6,686 nt of DNA from a bacterium. Its GTDB lineage: Bacteria > Patescibacteriota > Minisyncoccia > Phycocordibacterales > Phycocordibacteraceae. Position numbers and translations under genes: made by a program. The stretch is taken from the NCBI GenBank assembly GCA_021780575.1, contig JAJXYL010000030.1, positions 1 through 6,686 on the forward strand, written 5' to 3'. Below the pieces are notes generated by a model, which was not told the origin of the DNA, searched no databases, and saw only the letters and a program-made list of their open reading frames with translations. This document shows positions 1-4,830 of the stretch, piece by piece (position 1 is the stretch's first letter; the number at the start of each line of letters is the position of its first letter).

Positions 1-401
1 TCAATAAGCAGCTCCAGGAGGGTCAGGCAGGCGACAATGCCGGCATTCTTCTCCGCGGCACCAAGAAAGAGGACGTGCATCGCGGCCAAGTCCTCGCGAA
101 GGCTGGCTCGGTCACTCCGCACACTGACTTCGAGGCAGAGGTCTACATCCTCTCCAAGGACGAGGGCGGCCGTCACACGCCATTCTTCTCCGGTTACAAG
201 CCCCAGTTCTATATCCGCACCACGGACGTCACGGGAGAAGTGACGCTCGCCGAGGGCAAGGAAATGGTCATGCCGGGCGATACAGCCACCTTCAAAGTGA
301 AGCTCGTCGCACCGGTTGCCCTTGAGGAGAAGCAGAATTTCGCTATTCGCGAAGGTGGGAAGACTGTCGGCGCAGGCGTGGTCACGAAGATCACTGCGTA
401 A
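1..401 (+). CDS. tuf: Elongation factor Tu, C-terminal part (5' end outside window)
   Basis: EF-Tu is the GTPase that brings aminoacyl-tRNA to the ribosomal A site. Only the last 132 full codons are present (reading frame from base 3), corresponding to the end of domain 2 and all of domain 3; the GTPase domain lies upstream of the window. Recognisable family stretches are [63 protein letters not shown] and the C-terminal [18 protein letters not shown], all nearly identical to the family. Domain 3 contacts the T-stem of tRNA and EF-Ts. The gene ends in TAA at 399-401, and rpsJ begins 23 nt later with no terminator between them, so the two are probably co-transcribed, as tuf-rpsJ pairs are in many bacteria. 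Nothing is degraded; the truncation is only the window edge. Confidence 0.98.
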   Translation, partial: NKQLQEGQAGDNAGILLRGTKKEDVHRGQVLAKAGSVTPHTDFEAEVYILSKDEGGRHTPFFSGYKPQFYIRTTDVTGEVTLAEGKEMVMPGDTATFKVKLVAPVALEEKQNFAIREGGKTVGAGVVTKITA

Positions 402-424
402 CCCAGGACACTGCAAAGAACAGC

Positions 425-853
425 ATGCCAACAAAAACGGCAACGAAATCAAAAGCGAAGTCGAAGGAAAAGACCGTCTCGAAGCGTGTCGCCACTCCGG
501 TTGTCAAACCGAAGAAGAAGGTCGGCGCCGTCTCTGGCGCTCCGGCGGAGCACAAGCTCCGTATCCGCGTCCGCGCCTACGAGCATAAGATTCTCGATCT
601 CTCGGTGAAGCAGATTATGGATACGGCGGCGCGCCTCGATGCCGTCGTCGTTGGTCCAGTACCGCTTCCGACCGAGATAAAGCGCTGGACGGTGAACCGT
701 TCCACCTTCGTCTACAAGGATGCGCGCGAGCAGTTCGAGATGCGCGTCCATAAGCGCCTTATCGATATTCTCAACCCCACGCCGAAGGTTATCGAGGCCC
801 TCACGAACCTCAACCTCCCGTCAGGGGTCACCATAGATGTGAAAATGGTTTAG
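425..853 (+). CDS. rpsJ: 30S ribosomal protein S10 (NusE) with long basic N-terminal extension
   Basis: S10 sits in the 30S head and, as NusE, binds NusB in transcription antitermination. The family core runs from about residue 42 ([13 protein letters not shown]) to the end, with the diagnostic [17 protein letters not shown] at 77-93 and [18 protein letters not shown] at 98-115. The protein is 142 residues against about 102 in E. coli; the excess is an N-terminal Lys/Ala/Thr/Val-rich tail of about 40 residues, likely disordered. The start at 425 is forced: no ATG, GTG or TTG codon occurs in frame between it and the conserved core. There is no Shine-Dalgarno; the 15 bases before ATG read actgcaaagaacagc. 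It lies 23 nt after tuf and is followed at once by a strong stem-loop, so it seems to be the last gene of its transcript, unlike in the usual rpsJ-rplC arrangement. Confidence 0.97.
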   Translation: MPTKTATKSKAKSKEKTVSKRVATPVVKPKKKVGAVSGAPAEHKLRIRVRAYEHKILDLSVKQIMDTAARLDAVVVGPVPLPTEIKRWTVNRSTFVYKDAREQFEMRVHKRLIDILNPTPKVIEALTNLNLPSGVTIDVKMV

Positions 854-868
854 CAAAGATGACCAAGA

Positions 869-904
869 AAGCACAAAGCCGCCCGCACGGGCGGCTTTGT
901 GCTT
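869..904 (+). terminator. Perfect 16-bp stem-loop after rpsJ, probable (bidirectional-type) terminator
   Basis: Arms aagcacaaagccgccc (869-884) and gggcggctttgtgctt (889-904) are exact reverse complements around the 4-nt loop gcac. A GC-rich core (gccgccc/gggcggc) is followed by ttt, then by further paired bases, so the short U-run lies inside the stem and there is no long free U-tract. It begins 15 nt after the rpsJ stop. Position and strength argue for a terminator of the tuf-rpsJ transcript; lack of a long U-tract leaves efficiency uncertain. Confidence 0.8.
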
Positions 905-905
905 A

Positions 906-934
906 TTGACATATATACATTTAGATGTTATATT
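906..934 (+). promoter_or_regulatory. Near-consensus sigma70-type promoter for the sugar transferase
   Basis: A perfect -35 TTGACA (906-911), a 17-bp A/T-rich spacer and TATATT (929-934, five of six matches to TATAAT). Predicted transcription start is near 941, giving a leader of about 36 nt before the ATG at 977. It starts one base after the preceding stem-loop. This is the best promoter match in the window. Confidence 0.85.
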
Positions 935-964
935 TGCGCTCGCGTCACTCTCAACCAATTGTCG

Positions 965-970
965 AGGAGG
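965..970 (+). promoter_or_regulatory. Strong Shine-Dalgarno AGGAGG of the sugar transferase
   Basis: AGGAGG lies 6 nt before ATG 977 and decides that start over the earlier in-frame GTG at 899, which is inside the terminator stem and upstream of the promoter. It is the only Shine-Dalgarno in front of a recognised gene in this window. Confidence 0.9.
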
Positions 971-976
971 AAGGTG

Positions 977-1546
977 ATGGGTAAGAAGATCTTTGATTTT
1001 CTCGGGGCGTTCGTGCTTCTGGTGCTGGCCGCACCGCTATTTCCGCTTATTGCCGTTTGGATAAGGGCGACATCGCCCGGACCGATTATCTTCAGGCAGA
1101 CACGTCTTGGGTGTCGTGGCGTGCCGTTTAAGGTGTTCAAGTTCCGAACGCTTGGAGATAAGACCGGCCACCCGATGGATATGGTTTTGCGGGGCGACCA
1201 GCGCGTTACCGCGCCGGGAAGGTTTCTGCGGAAGACGCACTTGGACGAGCTCCCGCAGCTTATCAACGTCCTTCTGGGACAGATGAGTCTAGTGGGCCCG
1301 CGCCCGTTCCCGCTCGATATATCTAAAAAATGCATTCAGGAAATACCGTCCTTCGCCCGTCGTCTCGACGTTCTTCCTGGTATGACGGGGTTGGCACAGA
1401 TTTACGGAAGGGAATGGTGGATCAATCGGGGTTTCAGATGTGTTTTTCGTCTCGACCTTTTCTATATCAACCGCCGTTGCTTCCTGCTTGATTTGTACAT
1501 TCTGTTCAGGACAGCGGGAACGGTTCTGTTGGGTAAGGGGATTTGA
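977..1546 (+). CDS. Monotopic phosphoglycosyl transferase (bacterial sugar transferase family, PglC/WbaP/EpsL-like)
   Basis: Enzymes of this family (Pfam bacterial sugar transferase) move a sugar phosphate from a nucleotide sugar to undecaprenyl phosphate at the inner face of the membrane, the first membrane step of capsule, O-antigen, exopolysaccharide or glycoprotein glycan assembly. The 189 residues match a minimal PglC-size catalytic domain. Residues about 5-30 form the hydrophobic re-entrant helix with prolines 20 and 23; SPGPIIFRQTRLG (33-45) and FKVFKFRT (51-58) follow; the catalytic Asp-Glu dyad is D90-E91 in KTHLDELPQLINVL; then MSLVGPRP (103-110) and LPGMTGLAQIYGRE (133-146). All core motifs are intact, so it should be active. 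The sugar cannot be told from sequence. It has its own promoter, Shine-Dalgarno and terminator, contains four cysteines and fewer Lys-rich stretches than its neighbours, and has no functional relation to them, which suggests insertion into the S10 operon. No partner glycosyltransferase or flippase gene is visible. Confidence 0.93.
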   Translation: MGKKIFDFLGAFVLLVLAAPLFPLIAVWIRATSPGPIIFRQTRLGCRGVPFKVFKFRTLGDKTGHPMDMVLRGDQRVTAPGRFLRKTHLDELPQLINVLLGQMSLVGPRPFPLDISKKCIQEIPSFARRLDVLPGMTGLAQIYGREWWINRGFRCVFRLDLFYINRRCFLLDLYILFRTAGTVLLGKGI

Positions 1547-1548
1547 CA

Positions 1549-1580
1549 CCGCGCGCTCTTATGAGCGCGCGGTTTTTCTT
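1549..1580 (+). terminator. Canonical intrinsic terminator after the sugar transferase
   Basis: A 10-bp GC-rich stem ccgcgcgctc (1549-1558) and gagcgcgcgg (1563-1572), loop ttat, followed by TTTTTCTT (1573-1580); a1548 can pair with t1573. It starts two bases after the TGA stop (1544-1546). This is the most classical terminator in the window and separates the transferase from rplC. Confidence 0.93.
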
Positions 1581-1607
1581 GCATCTTTAAGAAGCCTCGT
1601 GTAGAGT
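1579..1607 (+). promoter_or_regulatory. Weak candidate promoter for the rplC-rplB unit
   Basis: TTGCAT (1579-1584, three of six matches) and TAGAGT (1602-1607, four of six, with the key first T, A and last T) are separated by 17 bp. Because a terminator ends at about 1580, rplC needs either read-through or a promoter in this 107-bp gap, and this is the best candidate I can find. Predicted start is near 1614. The match alone is modest. Confidence 0.4.
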
Positions 1608-1611
1608 GTCC

Positions 1612-1687
1612 GGAACGCTACGTACTTCCCTGGAGGTACCTATGGCAGAACGCGCGATGCGTCTGTCATCGCGCGTTTTCCTTAAAA
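1612..1687 (+). promoter_or_regulatory. Structured rplC leader: Shine-Dalgarno, out-of-frame ATG, hairpin with U-rich tail
   Basis: The leader contains GGAGG (1632-1636) five bases before ATG 1642. That frame is not the rplC frame: it reads MAERAMRLSSRVF and on through the rplC start to a stop at 1813-1815. Bases 1649-1659 (aacgcgcgatg) and 1667-1677 (catcgcgcgtt) form a perfect 11-bp stem with a 7-nt loop, extendable by a G-U and an A-U pair, followed by tttcctt; this looks like a terminator and ends only a few bases before ATG 1688. The GGAGG can itself pair within 1622-1639 (gtacttc with ggaggtac, one G-U). Together these look like a leader under translational or attenuation control. The structures are read directly; the function is inferred. 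Confidence 0.55.
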
Positions 1688-2302
1688 ATGAAATTCATTC
1701 TCGCAAAGAAGGAAGGCATGACCCGAGTGTTCGGGGAGGATGGCCGCGCCCGCGCAGGAACCATCCTTACTGCCGACCCGGTGACGGTCACCCAGGTGAA
1801 GACGAAGGGGGGTAAGGACGCTTATGCGGCGATTCAGGTTGGTGCAGGCATCCGCAAGACAAAGAACATCAGCAAGGCGGTCCTCGGACACACCAAAGGG
1901 AAGGGTTATACGGACATCCGGGAATTTCGTACGGAAGACACGGCGGAAATCGGCAGCACGATTGACGCGTCAGTATTCGCCGTCGGCGATACAGTCCAGG
2001 TTTCCGGCCTTTCGAAGGGTAAGGGCTTCGCCGGTGTTGTGAAGCGCCACGGCTTCCACGGCGGCCCGCGTTCTCACGGTCAGAAGCACACCGAGCGCTC
2101 CCCGGGCTCCATCGGCGGTTCGGGCGGTCGCGCGGGCGGGCGTGTCGCTAAGGGCATGAAGATGGCTGGCCGTCTGGGTACCGATCGCGTGACGGTTACG
2201 AACCTCAAAGTGCTCGTCGTCGACCCGAAGGCAGGCAAGATTATCGTGAGTGGTGCCGTACCTGGCCGCCGCGGAACATTGCTTGAGATCGTATCCGCAT
2301 AA
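1688..2302 (+). CDS. rplC: 50S ribosomal protein L3
   Basis: L3 is an early 50S assembly protein whose central loop reaches towards the peptidyl-transferase centre. At 204 residues it has the normal family length (E. coli 209). The N-terminal MKFILAKKEGMTRVF, the signature GFAGVVKRHGFHGGPRSHG (113-131) and the C-terminal KMAGRLGTDRVTVTNLKV and SGAVPGRRG are clear. The loop after PGSIG is unusually glycine-rich (GGSGGRAGGRVAKG, about 143-156) and about two residues longer than in E. coli. The start at 1688 fits the family N-terminus exactly, yet no Shine-Dalgarno lies in reach: the preceding bases are ttttccttaaaa, directly after a stable hairpin. First gene of a four-gene unit; rplD starts 15 nt after its stop. 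Confidence 0.98.
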   Translation: MKFILAKKEGMTRVFGEDGRARAGTILTADPVTVTQVKTKGGKDAYAAIQVGAGIRKTKNISKAVLGHTKGKGYTDIREFRTEDTAEIGSTIDASVFAVGDTVQVSGLSKGKGFAGVVKRHGFHGGPRSHGQKHTERSPGSIGGSGGRAGGRVAKGMKMAGRLGTDRVTVTNLKVLVVDPKAGKIIVSGAVPGRRGTLLEIVSA

Positions 2303-2317
2303 CATAATTTGAATACT

Positions 2318-3040
2318 ATGGCTCCTGCAAAGAAAATAACGAAGAAGGTACAGAAGGCCGAGCTCATCGCACGTGAGGCGAATATCTTCTCCATGGAAGG
2401 GGAAAAGGTCGGTAGCATCGCTCTTCCAGAGAGCATCTTCGGCGTGCCGTGGCGGAGCGATCTTGTGCATCAGGTTACGACAGCGATGCAGGCGAATGCG
2501 CGGCAGAACCGCGCGCATACTAAAGATCGATCCGAAGTCTCGGGCGGCGGTAAAAAGCCGTGGAAGCAGAAGGGCACTGGACAGGCGCGTCACGGCTCCT
2601 CCCGCTCCCCGATTTGGCGCCACGGCGGTGTTACCTTCGGCCCACGTTCGACGCGAGATTATAGCGAGAAAATAAACCGCAGGATGCGTGTCGGCGCTCT
2701 CCTCTCAGCCCTTTCAAAGAAGGCGAAGGATGGCGAGATTATTCTTGTTGATACCTTCACCATGAATGCGCCGAAGACGGCGATGGCGAAAGGCGTGCTT
2801 GAAAATCTTGCGAAGGGCGCCGCAGTTGCCGATCTTGTCACGAAGAAGAGCAATGCCGCGCTTCTTGCGCTCGCTACGTACAACGCGAACGTTGCAAAGA
2901 GCTTCCACAACTTCGGCAATGTGATGACAGAAGAGGTGCGCAACCTAAACCCGGTAGACGTGCTCACACATAAATATCTCATCATTGAGAACCCTGAGAC
3001 GGCATTTGCCTCGCTTCTTGCCCGTGCGAAATCTAAATAA
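2318..3040 (+). CDS. rplD: 50S ribosomal protein L4 with short basic N-terminal extension
   Basis: L4 binds 23S rRNA and its extended loop lines the peptide exit tunnel; in E. coli it also represses the S10 operon through the leader. The loop signature is intact: SGGGKKPWKQKGTGQARHG (75-93) then SPIWRHGGVTFGPRSTRDYSEKINRRMR (97-124; shown here for position, key residues W100, G103, F107). Length is 240 against 201 in E. coli, partly from an N-terminal tail of about 20 residues (MAPAKKITKKVQKAELIA). I take ATG 2318 rather than the in-frame TTG at 2309, which would leave only 6 nt after the rplC stop and add three residues. The spacer is A/T-rich without a Shine-Dalgarno. If L4 autoregulation exists here, the structured rplC leader would be the obvious target; that is inference. 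Confidence 0.97.
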   Translation: MAPAKKITKKVQKAELIAREANIFSMEGEKVGSIALPESIFGVPWRSDLVHQVTTAMQANARQNRAHTKDRSEVSGGGKKPWKQKGTGQARHGSSRSPIWRHGGVTFGPRSTRDYSEKINRRMRVGALLSALSKKAKDGEIILVDTFTMNAPKTAMAKGVLENLAKGAAVADLVTKKSNAALLALATYNANVAKSFHNFGNVMTEEVRNLNPVDVLTHKYLIIENPETAFASLLARAKSK

Positions 3041-3046
3041 TCTTGT

Positions 3047-3412
3047 ATGGCATCCTCTACCGGCAGAAAGAAAGAGAAAAAAGCAAAGGCAACGCGTCAT
3101 ATTCGTGCTCGCGCACGCATGAGCACAAATGGTGTCGCTCATGAGATCATTCGCGCGCCGTGGTTCTCCGAGAAGGCGCTCATCGTGACCGAGAAGGGCG
3201 TCTACACCTTTGCAGTGCCTCTGCGGGCGACCAAGGCGGATATCGCTGGCGCTATCAAGGAGATTTACAAGGTGACACCAAGGAAGATACGCATCGCGCA
3301 CCTGCCAGGCAAGTCGAAGTCGATGCGCACTAGGCGCGGCGAAGGGGTGCGCGCCGCCCGTCACAAGGCATATGTCTATTTGAATGCCGGCGATACGATT
3401 CAATTCGCATAA
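3047..3412 (+). CDS. rplW: 50S ribosomal protein L23 with basic N-terminal extension
   Basis: L23 lies at the exit of the peptide tunnel and docks trigger factor and the signal recognition particle. The core begins near residue 33: IIRAPWFSEKALIVTEKGVYTF, then ATKADIAGAIKEIYKV (61-76) and the C-terminal KAYVYLNAGDTIQF. Glu42 in the SEK motif corresponds to the trigger-factor-binding Glu18 of E. coli L23. The whole is 121 residues; the first 28 or so are Arg/Lys-rich and outside the usual domain. An in-frame ATG at 3119 (residue 25) would give a 97-residue protein close to normal length, so the true start is open; I keep 3047 because it sits 6 nt after the rplD stop, matching the tight packing of this cluster. 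Neither start has a Shine-Dalgarno. Confidence 0.95.
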   Translation: MASSTGRKKEKKAKATRHIRARARMSTNGVAHEIIRAPWFSEKALIVTEKGVYTFAVPLRATKADIAGAIKEIYKVTPRKIRIAHLPGKSKSMRTRRGEGVRAARHKAYVYLNAGDTIQFA

Positions 3413-3417
3413 TATTT

Positions 3418-4266
3418 ATGAAAACGTATAAACCAACCACCAAGAGCCGGCGTTTCATGACGAATCTCCCGTATCGGGAGCTCCTCTCGGGCGACACGCC
3501 GCACAAGCCTCTCTTGAAGAGCAAGAAGCGCCAGAGCGGGCGAAATGCCTTTGGACGCATCACTGTGCGTCACCAAGGCGGCGGACACAAGCGCCGTCTT
3601 CGCGACATCGATTTCTCCTACGATAAGAAAAACATTCCCGCGCGTATTGAGACCGTCGAGTATGACCCGTTCCGCTCCGCTTTTATCGGGCTCGCCCTCT
3701 ATCGCGATGGGGAACGCCGGTACGTCATCTTGCCGAAAGAAGTGAAGGTTGGGTCAACATTCCTTGTTGGCGAGAACGCGCCTCTGACTGTCGGCAACCG
3801 CCTTCCCTTGGGCTCAATTCCAGTCGGCACTTTTGTGTATAACATCGAACTCTCTCCGGGCGCGGGCGCGAGCCTCGTTCGTTCGGCAGGTAACTTCGCC
3901 GAAGTGGTCGCGCACGACGCTGGCTATGCGCAGGTAAAGCTGCCCTCGACCGAGATCCGCAAAGTGTCTGATCTTTGCTGGGCCTCTATCGGAGCGGTCG
4001 GCAATGAAGAATACAATCTCGTCGTTATCGGCAAGGCAGGCCGGTCTCGCTGGATGGGCATCCGTCCGACCGTTCGCGGAACGGCGATGAATCCCGTCGA
4101 CCACCCGCACGGCGGTGGCGAGGGTCGCCAGGGCAGGGGACTCCGTCGCGCGAAGAGCGCCTGGGGCAAGCCGACCGGCAAGGGCCAGAAGACCCGTACA
4201 CCGAAGAAATACTCAAACGTCTTTATCGTCTCCCGCCGCAAAGTCGGCAAGAGCCGCAAGGGATAA
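3418..4266 (+). CDS. rplB: 50S ribosomal protein L2
   Basis: L2 is a primary 23S rRNA-binding protein needed for subunit joining and peptidyl-transferase activity. At 282 residues it is slightly longer than E. coli L2 (273). Family landmarks in order: GRNAFGRITVRHQGGGHKRR (41-60), EYDPFRSAFIGLALYRDGERRY (81-102; key residues D83, P84, Y95), IPVGTFVYNIELSPG (134-148), GKAGRSRWMGIRPTVRGTAM (205-224) and NPVDHPHGGGEGR (225-237). His229 in DHPHGG is the position reported as important for catalysis in E. coli L2 and is present. The start is 5 nt after the rplW stop (tattt) with no Shine-Dalgarno, so translation is probably coupled to rplW. It is the last gene of its unit: a strong 23-bp stem-loop follows 7 nt after the TAA. 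Confidence 0.98.
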   Translation: MKTYKPTTKSRRFMTNLPYRELLSGDTPHKPLLKSKKRQSGRNAFGRITVRHQGGGHKRRLRDIDFSYDKKNIPARIETVEYDPFRSAFIGLALYRDGERRYVILPKEVKVGSTFLVGENAPLTVGNRLPLGSIPVGTFVYNIELSPGAGASLVRSAGNFAEVVAHDAGYAQVKLPSTEIRKVSDLCWASIGAVGNEEYNLVVIGKAGRSRWMGIRPTVRGTAMNPVDHPHGGGEGRQGRGLRRAKSAWGKPTGKGQKTRTPKKYSNVFIVSRRKVGKSRKG

Positions 4267-4273
4267 TTGTAGA

Positions 4274-4323
4274 AATACCCATACACAAAACCCCGCGAAA
4301 GCGGGGTTTTGTGTATGGGTATT
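4274..4323 (+). terminator. Perfect 23-bp stem-loop with GAAA tetraloop between rplB and rpsS
   Basis: Bases 4274-4296 are the exact reverse complement of 4301-4323, around a GAAA loop (4297-4300), a stable GNRA tetraloop closed by C-G. The apical half is GC-rich (ccccgc/gcgggg), flanked by aaaa on the left and tttt on the right, then a further 12-13 paired bases. The symmetric A-tract and U-tract would let it act on either strand. It begins 7 nt after the rplB stop. Likely end of the rplC-rplB transcript, or an RNase-processing or 3'-stabilising structure. Confidence 0.83.
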
Positions 4324-4356
4324 GTGCGGAAAATCACCATAAATCTAATTATGCAT

Positions 4357-4384
4357 TTGTCAAAGTTCTGGAATCGCCTAGGAT
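4357..4384 (+). promoter_or_regulatory. Second, weaker candidate promoter upstream of rpsS
   Basis: TTGTCA (4357-4362, five of six matches) and TAGGAT (4379-4384, four of six) with a 16-bp spacer. It lies upstream of the better promoter at 4411 and could form a tandem pair. The evidence is only consensus similarity in an A/T-rich gap. Confidence 0.3.
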
Positions 4385-4410
4385 TTATGAGGGTGTTTTG
4401 GTATGGAAGT

Positions 4411-4439
4411 TTGACTTCACAGATGCCTTCCTGTATCTT
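4411..4439 (+). promoter_or_regulatory. Probable promoter for the rpsS unit
   Basis: TTGACT (4411-4416, five of six matches), 17-bp spacer, TATCTT (4434-4439, four of six). The predicted transcription start near 4446 would put the short hairpin at 4448-4460 at the very 5' end of the mRNA and give a leader of about 31 nt. A promoter is expected here because a strong stem-loop separates rplB from rpsS. Confidence 0.65.
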
Positions 4440-4447
4440 TGAGCTAT

Positions 4448-4476
4448 CCCGCAGTGCGGGCTTTTCATTACTTTTT
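4448..4476 (+). promoter_or_regulatory. rpsS leader: 5-bp hairpin and U-runs directly before the start codon
   Basis: cccgc (4448-4452) and gcggg (4456-4460) pair around a 3-nt loop, followed by cttttc and then ttttt just before ATG 4477. No Shine-Dalgarno is present. If transcription starts near 4446 the hairpin is too close to the 5' end to act as a terminator; it more likely protects the mRNA end, with the U-rich stretch as a possible landing site for ribosomal protein S1. That role is inferred. Confidence 0.45.
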
Positions 4477-4827
4477 ATGTCGCGCTCACTTAAGAAAGGG
4501 CCCTTCGTGGACGCTAAGCTCCTGAAGAAGGTCAAGAACTTGAAACCTGCAACCGCAGGGGTCATTAAAACGTGGGCGCGCCGAAGCCAGATAAGCCCTG
4601 AGATGCTCGGATTCACTTTCGGCGTCCATAACGGCAAGTCTCACATCGAAGTGCTCGTTTCGGAAGAAATGGTCGGTCATCGCCTCGGTGAATTTTCGCC
4701 GACGAAGAAATTCATCCGTCACGGTGGCAAGATGCAGAAAGAGATGGAGATGAAGAAGCAGGAGGCGGAGATTGCTTCGGCGAATGCCGCAAAGGCGCCC
4801 GCGGCTACCGCATCCGCCAAAAAATAA
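4477..4827 (+). CDS. rpsS: 30S ribosomal protein S19 with Ala/Lys-rich C-terminal tail
   Basis: S19 binds 16S rRNA in the 30S head together with S13 and touches the A-site tRNA. The start ATG 4477 gives the invariant N-terminus [12 protein letters not shown]; the frame is open for another 56 codons upstream, but these run through the promoter and the terminator and are not coding. Landmarks: [24 protein letters not shown] (31-54; key residues W33, R35, R36, N52), [14 protein letters not shown] (63-76). Length 116 against about 92 in E. coli; the excess is a tail from about residue 84, first a charged Met/Lys/Glu stretch and then an Ala/Lys-rich end. No Shine-Dalgarno. First gene of the second ribosomal unit; rplV follows after 3 nt, so coupling is likely. 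Confidence 0.97.
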   Translation: MSRSLKKGPFVDAKLLKKVKNLKPATAGVIKTWARRSQISPEMLGFTFGVHNGKSHIEVLVSEEMVGHRLGEFSPTKKFIRHGGKMQKEMEMKKQEAEIASANAAKAPAATASAKK

Positions 4828-4830
4828 CCT

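Noticed and set aside
899..976. In-frame upstream extension of the sugar transferase from GTG 899 (26 more residues).
   Set aside because: It would begin inside the terminator stem and cover the promoter; AGGAGG at 965-970 points to ATG 977, and the family N-terminus fits that start.
1544..1546. TGA read as glycine, as in some CPR lineages (Gracilibacteria, Absconditabacteria).
   Set aside because: The transferase ends naturally at TGA after a full family-length protein and is followed two bases later by a terminator; no internal in-frame TGA occurs in any gene here.
977..1546. The sugar transferase as cargo of a transposon or integron.
   Set aside because: I looked for terminal inverted repeats, target-site duplications, or an attachment-like site around 854-976 and 1547-1687 and found only the terminator stems, which are not alike; no transposase or integrase is present.
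1543..1548. TTGACA overlapping the transferase stop codon as a -35 box for rplC.
   Set aside because: The bases 17 nt downstream are cgcgcg within the terminator stem, and no -10 box lies at a usable distance.
1289..1549. Open reading frames on the - strand, such as 1289-1549 or 3924-4637.
   Set aside because: They lie antisense to well-identified genes, have no recognisable domain, and have no matching promoter or ribosome site; they reflect the G+C-rich codon use of the + strand genes.
1642..1815. A 57-codon reading frame from ATG 1642 with a good Shine-Dalgarno as a protein gene.
   Set aside because: Most of it overlaps rplC in another frame and looks like a shadow of it (Arg/Pro/Gly-rich, no recognisable domain). 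I keep it only as a possible leader signal.
4309..4476. In-frame open stretch upstream of rpsS that could be read as a 56-residue N-terminal extension of S19.
   Set aside because: It starts in the right arm of the 23-bp stem-loop and runs across the promoter; S19 universally starts at the [14 protein letters not shown] N-terminus found at 4477.
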